Source: Actinomycetes bacterium
GTDB lineage: Bacteria; Actinomycetota; Actinomycetes; Propionibacteriales; Propionibacteriaceae
Assembly: GCA_023392635.1 (NCBI GenBank)
Contig: JAEVYS010000103.1
Location: forward strand, 1-9,835
DNA length: 9,835 nucleotides
Direction: 5' to 3'
The notes beneath the pieces were generated by a model. That model saw only the letters and a program-made list of their open reading frames with translations. It was not told the origin of the DNA and did no database searches. Shown piece after piece: positions 5,675 to 9,835 of the stretch. The number at the start of each line of letters is the position of its first letter. Position 1 is the stretch's first letter. A program made the position numbers and the translations under genes.

Positions 5675-6310
5675 ATGCATGTCGATCATCTGACCTTCGC
5701 GGTGGGATCGGCCGGGCTGGTGGCGGAGACCGAGCGTCTCGGTGCACTCCTGGGCGAACGGTTCCGCGACGGCGGCTTCCACCCCAGGTTCGGCACCCGC
5801 AACCACATCCTCCCGCTGGCCGACGACCGTTACCTCGAGGTCGTCGAGGTGCTGGAGCACCCGGCCGCGGACAAGGCGCCGTTCGGACAGGCCGTCCGCG
5901 CGCGCTCGGAGATGGGCGGCGGCTGGCTCGGCTGGGTCGTGTCCGTCGATGACATCGCCCCATTCGAGGAGCGACTCGACCGTGAGGCGGCGCACGGCTC
6001 GCGGCACTTCCCCGACGGCCGGCTCCTGGAGTGGCGCCAGATCGGGGTGAAGGGCCTGCTCAGCGACCCGCAGCTGCCCTACTTCATCAAGTGGGACTCC
6101 GACCCGTCCGTGCTTCCGAGCGCGCTCGAGGGCGACATCCGCCTCGACCGCATCGAGATCGCCGGCACCCGCTCCCGCGTGGAGGAATGGCTGGGCATCG
6201 AGCTCGAGGACGTGTTCGACGGCGTCAAGCTCAAGTTCAGCTCGCCGAACGGCCAGCCAGGCATCCTGTCGGCGACCTTCCTCACTCCGAACGGCAAGGT
6301 CAAGATCTAG
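5675..6310 (+). CDS. VOC/glyoxalase-like protein (Glyoxalase_3-type)
   Basis: A 211-residue soluble protein opening with the VOC-type strand MHVDHLTFAV (His5). It continues with GTRNHILPL (40-48) and RYLEVVEV (53-60), the pattern of the glyoxalase-like domain in which a strand carrying a Glu follows a short Asn-His turn. A central GWVVSVDDIAPFEERL (86-101) and PYFIKWDSD (135-143) also match this group. The second half (about 150-211) reads as the partner beta-alpha-beta module ending LTPNGKVKI. The family is known by fold only, and many members are uncharacterised, so no reaction is given. The start is the ATG at 5675 in the palindrome CATGCATG, preceded by CACAAT. It is transcribed away from the TIM-barrel gene and is probably monocistronic, since a large inverted repeat begins 6 bp after its TAG. 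It is not closely similar by eye to the two-domain VOC protein at 1271-2023. Confidence 0.85.
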   Translation: MHVDHLTFAVGSAGLVAETERLGALLGERFRDGGFHPRFGTRNHILPLADDRYLEVVEVLEHPAADKAPFGQAVRARSEMGGGWLGWVVSVDDIAPFEERLDREAAHGSRHFPDGRLLEWRQIGVKGLLSDPQLPYFIKWDSDPSVLPSALEGDIRLDRIEIAGTRSRVEEWLGIELEDVFDGVKLKFSSPNGQPGILSATFLTPNGKVKI

Positions 6311-6315
6311 CCCCC

Positions 6316-6393
6316 GGACCGGATTGGGGACGGTTCCCAACTCGGTCCACCCTCGTCGGTGGACCGTATTGGGAACCGTCCCCAATTCGGTCC
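6316..6393. repeat. nested inverted repeat, REP/BIME-like element
   Basis: Two 36-nt arms (6316-6351 and 6358-6393) are reverse complements with 33 matches in 36 and a 6-nt loop CTCGTC. Each arm is itself nearly palindromic: GGACCG at one end pairs with CGGTCC at the other, and inside is TTGGGGACGGTTCCCAA, symmetrical about its central G with one G-T pair. The element can therefore fold either as one long hairpin or as two short ones. It fills the space between the VOC stop (6310) and the radA promoter (6434). It is clearly more AT/GC-mixed than its surroundings. The form resembles REP doublets moved by IS200-like REP-associated transposases, but no such gene is in the window. It may also act as a transcription terminator for the VOC gene; there is no T-tract. 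Confidence 0.75.
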
Positions 6394-6433
6394 AGCTTCG
6401 TTCTGGCGGCCGGGGGGTGTCGGAGGCGGACGC

Positions 6434-6439
6434 TAGCGT
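6434..6439 (+). promoter_or_regulatory. -10 box of radA, predicted leaderless start
   Basis: TAGCGT fits TANNNT and is followed by six bases (GCGGGC) and the radA ATG at 6446. No -35 hexamer and no Shine-Dalgarno sequence are visible. It lies 40 bp beyond the inverted repeat, so the repeat is outside the core promoter but inside the region where upstream factors could bind. Confidence 0.58.
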
Positions 6440-6445
6440 GCGGGC

Positions 6446-7888
6446 ATGGCCAAGATCCCGAGCGCGTCCTACCGGTGTTCCGAGTGCGGCTGGACCGCGC
6501 CCCGGTGGGTCGGACGGTGCGGTGAGTGCCAGGCGTGGGGCAGCGTGTCGCAGAGTGCCGCGCCCCTGTCGCGACGCGTGAACTCGGCGGCGCCCACCAC
6601 CCCCGCCCTGCCGATCAGCCAGGTGTCGCTCGAGGACGCCCGCTCGATCCCCACCCGCATCGGAGAACTCGATCGGGTACTGGGCACCGGCATCACGCCG
6701 GGCGCCGTCATCCTGCTCGCGGGCGAGCCCGGCGTGGGCAAGTCGACCCTCCTGCTGGAGGTGGCCAACCGCTGGGCACGCACCGGACGCCGCACCCTGT
6801 ACATCAGCGCGGAGGAGTCGGCCGCCCAGGTGCGCCTGCGCGCCGAGCGCACGTCCGCCGTGGTCGAGGGCCTCTACCTCGCCGCGGAGGACGACCTGGG
6901 CACTGTGCTCGGCCACGTGGAACAGCTCGAGCCCGAACTCCTCGTGATCGACTCCGTCCAGACGGTCCAGGTGCCCGGCACCGATGCCGCTGCCGGAGGC
7001 GTCGCCCAGGTGAAGGAGGTGACCGCCGCGCTGGTCCGCGTGGCCAAGCAGCGGGCACTGCCGGTCATCCTGATCGGCCACGTCACCAAGGAGGGCACGG
7101 TCGCGGGCCCCCGCACGCTGGAGCACCTGGTGGACGTGGTGCTCTCGTTCGAAGGTGATCGCAACGGCGGGTTCCGCATGCTGCGGGCGACCAAGAACCG
7201 GTTCGGCCCCGCCGACGAGGTCGGTTGCTTCGAGATGGTCGAATCGGGCATTCGTGAGGTCACCGATCCCAGCGGCCTGTTCACCACCCAGCACGCCGAG
7301 CCGACCCCGGGCACCTGCCTCACCATCTCCCTCGCCGGCCGGCGTCCCCTGCTCACCGAGGTCCAGGCCCTGGTGGCGCCCAGCCCGGCCCCGGTCCCCC
7401 GCCGGGTCACCCACGGCGTCGAGGGCAGCCGGGTGGCCATGATCCTCGCGGTGCTGCAGCGCCGCTCCGGCGTCCGGCTGCACAACCGCGACGTCTACGT
7501 CTCGACCGTCGGTGGCGCACGGGTGTCCGACCCGGCCACCGACCTGGCCACGGCCATCGCCGTCGCCTCCGCAGCCGAGGACCGGGCGTTCAGTCCGCCC
7601 GTCGTTGCGCTCGGCGAGGTCGGCCTCTCCGGCGAATTGCGCCGCGTGCCGGGGCTGGAGCGGCGGCTCGTGGAGGCGGCGCGCCTGGGCTTCAAGGTTG
7701 CGCTGGTGCCGCCCGGGGTCACCGTGCGCGAGCGCGGCCTGCGCGTCCTCGAGGTGTCCAGCGTGACGGGCGCCCTCGAAGCCCTGGAACTGCGCCACAG
7801 GGCCCGGCCCGGACACGACGACGGCAGTCCCCGGGCACGCTTCACCGTGCTCGACGGTGGGTGGGAAGTGGACGAGCCCGGCGCCTGA
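6446..7888 (+). CDS. radA: DNA repair protein RadA (Sms)
   Basis: A 480-residue complete RadA, a RecA-related ATPase that drives branch migration of recombination intermediates and helps restart and repair, acting on DNA in the cytoplasm. The N-terminal zinc finger has Cys11 and Cys14 (CSEC) with Cys25 and Cys28 (CGEC). The Walker A motif GEPGVGKST is at residues 93-101 and the Walker B strand LLVIDS at 165-170. The RadA-specific KNRFG motif is at 250-254. The C-terminal Lon-protease-like domain includes VYVSTVGGARVSDP (350-363) and LGEVGLSGELRRVPGLERR (389-407). A short charged tail follows residue 450. All motifs are intact. The ATG at 6446 begins just before the zinc finger and is placed by the TAGCGT box. 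Its end converges on a minus-strand gene 45 bp away. The c-di-AMP synthase gene disA, which follows radA in many actinomycetes, is absent here. Confidence 0.97.
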   Translation: MAKIPSASYRCSECGWTAPRWVGRCGECQAWGSVSQSAAPLSRRVNSAAPTTPALPISQVSLEDARSIPTRIGELDRVLGTGITPGAVILLAGEPGVGKSTLLLEVANRWARTGRRTLYISAEESAAQVRLRAERTSAVVEGLYLAAEDDLGTVLGHVEQLEPELLVIDSVQTVQVPGTDAAAGGVAQVKEVTAALVRVAKQRALPVILIGHVTKEGTVAGPRTLEHLVDVVLSFEGDRNGGFRMLRATKNRFGPADEVGCFEMVESGIREVTDPSGLFTTQHAEPTPGTCLTISLAGRRPLLTEVQALVAPSPAPVPRRVTHGVEGSRVAMILAVLQRRSGVRLHNRDVYVSTVGGARVSDPATDLATAIAVASAAEDRAFSPPVVALGEVGLSGELRRVPGLERRLVEAARLGFKVALVPPGVTVRERGLRVLEVSSVTGALEALELRHRARPGHDDGSPRARFTVLDGGWEVDEPGA

Positions 7889-7906
7889 ACCGCCACCGGC
7901 ACGATC

Positions 7907-7941
7907 CCGGACGCGGGGAACGCCGCGACGTCGCTATCCGG
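7907..7941. terminator. weak hairpins between convergent genes
   Basis: In the 45-bp gap between the radA stop (7888) and the next gene's stop (7934), CGCGG (7912-7916) pairs with CCGCG (7923-7927) around GGAACG. It is flanked by CCGGA (7907-7911) and TCCGG (7937-7941), separated from the inner stem by an asymmetric bulge. A CGACGTCG palindrome lies inside the bulge (7926-7933). No T-tract is present, so the terminator role rests on position only. Confidence 0.25.
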
Positions 7942-8566
7942 CCTTGCTCACCACGAAGACCTGCCGGGCCTTGGCGTCCGTCGCGAACGCTGCGCTCGCG
8001 ACGTAGGTCCCGGCGCCGAGCGACGCCTTGAGCGTCTTGCAGCCCGCGGCCGACCGGTTCACCGACCAGCTGATGCTGAACTCGTAGGACTTCTTCGACT
8101 TCAGCGTCCCCTTGTGGCTGGGCACCCACTTGTCACAGTCGTCCGTCGTCCAGATGCGGTCGGTTCCGCTGGTCACCGTGAGGCTGAAGGTGGACGGCGT
8201 GAGGTCGAGCACGCAGGGTTCGGCGCCGTTGTTGGTGACCGCGAGCGTGAAGGTCTGCTTGGCGTTCTGCTTGACCTTCTGGTAGCCGGCGAGGGTGAGG
8301 CCGGAGTTGGTGGCGTCGCACGCCAGCGGACCGGTCGGCGTCGGAGAGGGGCTCGGGGAGCCCGACTCGGTGGGCGTGGCGGATTGCGCGGGCGTGACGC
8401 TCGGGGTCGGCGTGGCCGGCACCGCACCCACCGACGACTCGGGTTGGGGGCGCAGGACGTAGACGACGAGTGCGATCAACAGCAGCGCCGCCAGGACGAT
8501 CGAGCCGCGTCGTGCCCAGTACACCCAGGCCGGCTGGGAGCCGACCGGACGGAACAGCGAACCCAT
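7934..8566 (-). CDS. membrane-anchored secreted protein of unknown function with Ser/Thr/Pro linker
   Basis: A 210-residue protein that I do not recognise as a named family. It has a short basic cytoplasmic N-terminus, one transmembrane helix at about 22-38 (SIVLAALLLIALVVYV) and a Pro/Thr/Ser-rich linker at about 41-80. A C-terminal extracellular domain (about 81-206) follows, rich in alternating beta-strand patterns such as FTLAVTNNGAEPCVLDL and YEFSISWSVN. This resembles an Ig-like or BsuPI-type beta sandwich, but that is only by eye. The domain has four cysteines (83, 118, 144, 176), enough for two disulfides outside the membrane. The linker may be glycosylated or may span the cell wall. 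The start is the ATG at 8566, preceded by TAGCCT at a 6-nt distance. It is divergent from the DUF4190-like gene and convergent with radA. It most likely acts at the cell surface. Confidence 0.85.
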   Translation of the reverse strand: MGSLFRPVGSQPAWVYWARRGSIVLAALLLIALVVYVLRPQPESSVGAVPATPTPSVTPAQSATPTESGSPSPSPTPTGPLACDATNSGLTLAGYQKVKQNAKQTFTLAVTNNGAEPCVLDLTPSTFSLTVTSGTDRIWTTDDCDKWVPSHKGTLKSKKSYEFSISWSVNRSAAGCKTLKASLGAGTYVASAAFATDAKARQVFVVSKAG

Positions 8567-8572
8567 GCGCTC

Positions 8573-8578
8573 AGGCTA
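8573..8578 (-). promoter_or_regulatory. -10 box of the anchored-protein gene, predicted leaderless start
   Basis: TAGCCT on the minus strand fits TANNNT and is separated from the ATG at 8566 by six bases (GAGCGC). There is no Shine-Dalgarno sequence. The spacer and -35 zone just upstream are taken up by two palindromes (8579-8592 and 8592-8603). Confidence 0.6.
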
Positions 8579-8603
8579 GGTGGCAAGCCACCGGTGCGCA
8601 CCG
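8579..8603. promoter_or_regulatory. two abutting palindromes over the -35/spacer region, possible operator
   Basis: GGTGGC (8579-8584) and GCCACC (8587-8592) form an inverted repeat with a 2-nt centre. Directly adjoining it, CGGTGCGCACCG (8592-8603) is a perfect 12-bp palindrome. Together they fill the region between the minus-strand -10 (8578-8573) and where its -35 would lie. A repressor bound here would block that promoter. The regulator is not known. Confidence 0.35.
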
Positions 8604-8641
8604 CGCCGCGCCGGGCCCCGTGCGGTTACCGCGACCCGCGG

Positions 8642-8647
8642 TACCGT
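8642..8647 (+). promoter_or_regulatory. -10 box of the DUF4190-like gene (leadered)
   Basis: TACCGT fits TANNNT and stands 37 bp before the ATG at 8685. A transcript starting about 6-8 bp after it would have a leader of roughly 30 nt carrying the Shine-Dalgarno sequence at 8674. No -35 hexamer is recognised. Confidence 0.4.
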
Positions 8648-8673
8648 TGTCGCTGACGGGAACGAGCAACCGC

Positions 8674-8679
8674 GGAGAG
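8674..8679 (+). promoter_or_regulatory. Shine-Dalgarno sequence of the DUF4190-like gene
   Basis: GGAGAG lies five bases before the ATG at 8685. It decides this start over the in-frame upstream ATG at 8580, whose extra 35 codons read as Arg/Pro-rich sequence overlapping the promoter region. It is the only strong ribosome binding site seen before a gene in this window. Confidence 0.7.
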
Positions 8680-8684
8680 AGACC

Positions 8685-9578
8685 ATGACCGACACCAGCG
8701 CCGGCCGCACCGACTGGACCGCGAGCGACCAGACCATTCCGCTCGTCCCCGACAGCGGCTACACCCAGCCCGACCTGCCCCCGCTCCCCGAGGAGACGGT
8801 GGTCGAACCGGCCGGTGCGGGCGACCCGTGGGCCTCCGGACCGGGCCTCGGCACTGCCGCAGCCCCGGAATCCACGCTCACGCTGTCCTCCGACCCTGCC
8901 TCGGCGGCGCCGACGGCTCCGATCCCGGTGAGGGCGGCCACACCCGCGCCCGCTGCCACTGGCTGGCCGAATCCGGCTCCTGCTCCGCAGGCGCCAACCG
9001 CCGTGGCCTTCGGCTACGGCTCGCCTGCGGACTACCCGCGCACCTCGGGCTACGCCGCGCCGGCCGCCGAGCCCGGCGGCACGTCCCCGCTGCCGGCCTA
9101 TGGCGAGACCGCGGTGCGGCCTCCGGTCGCCGCGGCGCCCCCGTCCGCTCCCCCATCCAACGCCTACCCCCGGCCGCCCTACGCGTCCTACCCGGAGCCG
9201 GACGGACCGGCCGCGTCCATCGTGAACCAGCCCTACGCCGCGAGCGGGTACGCCGGTCAGCACTGGTCGGGTGGGGCGCTCGTCGACCCGATCTCGTACG
9301 ACTACGGCTACGGCGGCCGGCCGACCGCTCCTCACCCCAACGCCGTGACGTCGATGGTGCTCGGCATCCTCGGCCTCGTGGTGTTCACACCCCTGGCCCC
9401 CGTCGCGTGGTACATGGCCGCCCGCGGGAGGCGGGAGATGCGCTACGACCCGAGACGCTGGGCGCCCAGCCCGATGCTGACCGCCGGAATGGTGATGGGC
9501 ATCATCGGGACGGCGCTGATGGTGCTGGTCGGCTTCTTCCTGCTGCTCCTCATCGGATTCGCCGCCGCGAACTCATGA
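8685..9578 (+). CDS. Pro-rich membrane protein with C-terminal DUF4190-like domain
   Basis: A 297-residue protein. The first 215 or so residues are low-complexity, rich in Pro, Ala, Gly, Ser and Tyr (for example AYPRPPYASYPEPDGP and YDYGYGGRP near 160-212), and are predicted to be disordered and cytoplasmic. The C-terminal part (about 217-297) has two hydrophobic helices, roughly 222-246 (SMVLGILGLVVFTPLAPVAW) and 265-293 (LTAGMVMGIIGTALMVLVGF). A short loop AARGRREMRYDPRRW lies between them. The arrangement of HPNAVTSMVLGILGL, a small-residue turn, a basic loop and a second helix with GMVMGIIG is typical of DUF4190 proteins common in actinomycetes, which have no established function. The start is the ATG at 8685 with a clear GGAGAG. 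It is divergent from the anchored-protein gene (118 bp between starts), with which it might share regulation. Downstream no clear gene follows within the window. Confidence 0.84.
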   Translation: MTDTSAGRTDWTASDQTIPLVPDSGYTQPDLPPLPEETVVEPAGAGDPWASGPGLGTAAAPESTLTLSSDPASAAPTAPIPVRAATPAPAATGWPNPAPAPQAPTAVAFGYGSPADYPRTSGYAAPAAEPGGTSPLPAYGETAVRPPVAAAPPSAPPSNAYPRPPYASYPEPDGPAASIVNQPYAASGYAGQHWSGGALVDPISYDYGYGGRPTAPHPNAVTSMVLGILGLVVFTPLAPVAWYMAARGRREMRYDPRRWAPSPMLTAGMVMGIIGTALMVLVGFFLLLLIGFAAANS

Positions 9579-9835
9579 GGCGCCCACGGCGTCCGCAGCC
9601 CATCCGCCGCACAGCGGAGGCGTGGACGGTCACGAGCGCGCGCATCCCCGGCTCCAGCGGACGAACCTGACCGCGGACGGCGCCGACCTCCACCTCCTGA
9701 CCGAGGACCGACCGGCAGCGGTCGCATTCGCGCGCCCGGGTACCCGGCGACCGGCCCCGGGCCGCTCCACGTCCCGCCGGACGCGTACCCGGCGGCAATG
9801 ACCGACACCGCCCCGGCGTGCGAGGAGGGCCCGAC
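9579..9835. other. 257-bp right-end stretch without a supportable gene
   Basis: No reading frame here can be called with confidence. The frame of the preceding gene stays free of stops from 9579 to the window end, but two minus-strand frames are also open, as expected at this GC content. An ATG at 9798 opens a frame beginning MTDTAPACEEGP that runs off the edge; TACCCG (9786-9791) lies six bases before it, close to the leaderless geometry seen elsewhere but lacking the final T. A small hairpin (TCCGC 9603-9607 with GCGGA 9614-9618) could belong to the end of the DUF4190-like transcript. A 12-bp palindrome CCGGGTACCCGG is at 9736-9747, and GTACCCGGCG occurs twice (9740-9749 and 9785-9794). Confidence 0.3.

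Noticed and set aside
1271..6310. The two VOC proteins as tandem duplicates
   Set aside because: They differ in length, domain motifs and genomic strand, and show no obvious shared stretches beyond the general VOC pattern.
6316..6393. CRISPR repeat pair or transposon terminal repeats
   Set aside because: There are only two copies, in inverted orientation, separated by 6 bp. That is too close for a transposon body or a spacer.
4928..7816. A 962-codon open frame on the minus strand running through radA, the repeat, the VOC gene and part of the TIM-barrel gene
   Set aside because: It is antisense to radA and the VOC gene, which have complete family motifs, and its product is low-complexity Asp/Gly/His/Arg-rich. 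Its apparent internal sequence repeat (ELGTVPN twice) is only the translation of the inverted repeat at 6316-6393.
8580..8684. Upstream ATG at 8580 for the DUF4190-like gene
   Set aside because: The extra 35 codons overlap the promoter region and palindromes, are Arg/Pro-rich, and the ATG at 8685 has a strong Shine-Dalgarno sequence.
8571..9335. Long Arg/Gly/Val-rich open frame on the minus strand across the DUF4190-like gene
   Set aside because: It is antisense to a gene with clear transmembrane segments and a ribosome binding site, and shows no recognisable domain.
8828..9670. 280-codon open frame on the plus strand overlapping the DUF4190-like gene
   Set aside because: It is a shifted reading of the same DNA, Arg-rich throughout, without membrane segments or motifs.

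Overview
The window is very GC-rich, tightly packed DNA from a bacterial chromosome. Frequent GTG starts, 4-bp stop/start overlaps, TANNNT -10 boxes immediately upstream of start codons and the protein families all point to a high-GC actinomycete. The family is not determined; Propionibacteriales/Nocardioidaceae-like or Intrasporangiaceae-like are guesses. Nothing in it is phage, plasmid, CRISPR or tRNA/rRNA. It is mostly housekeeping and small accessory genes plus one conspicuous extragenic repeat.

Layout. (1) Positions 2-406 (+): the 3' end of a 5-oxoprolinase subunit C (PxpC/KipA-type) gene. It converges on an operon with a hairpin that contains both stop codons. (2) 3839 down to 423 (-): a four-gene operon read asd, proC, a two-domain VOC (glyoxalase-like) protein, then a PfkB-family sugar kinase. 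Every junction is a 4-bp ATGA/GTGA overlap. (3) 5571 down to 3971 (-): a two-gene unit of a TIM-barrel sugar phosphate isomerase/epimerase-like protein and a CPBP-family membrane protease homologue, again joined by GTGA. (4) 5675-6310 (+): a second VOC-type protein, divergent from the TIM-barrel gene. (5) 6316-6393: a nested inverted repeat resembling a REP/BIME element, between the VOC gene and radA. (6) 6446-7888 (+): complete radA, converging on a secreted or anchored Ser/Thr/Pro-linker protein at 8566-7934 (-). (7) 8685-9578 (+): a Pro-rich DUF4190-like membrane protein, divergent from the previous gene. (8) 9579-9835: no gene that can be supported.

How it works together. Asd makes aspartate semialdehyde for the Lys/Thr/Met/DAP branch and ProC completes proline synthesis, so the first operon is an amino-acid biosynthesis unit carrying two poorly defined passenger enzymes. 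RadA serves recombination repair. The two genes around 8.6 kb encode envelope proteins of unknown role.

The most distinctive features are non-coding. Five transcription starts share the same geometry, with the -10 hexamer ending 6 or 7 nt before the start codon and no Shine-Dalgarno sequence, which predicts leaderless mRNAs. The 78-bp element before radA has four-fold nested symmetry. I did not find evidence of a novel multi-gene defence or biosynthetic system here.
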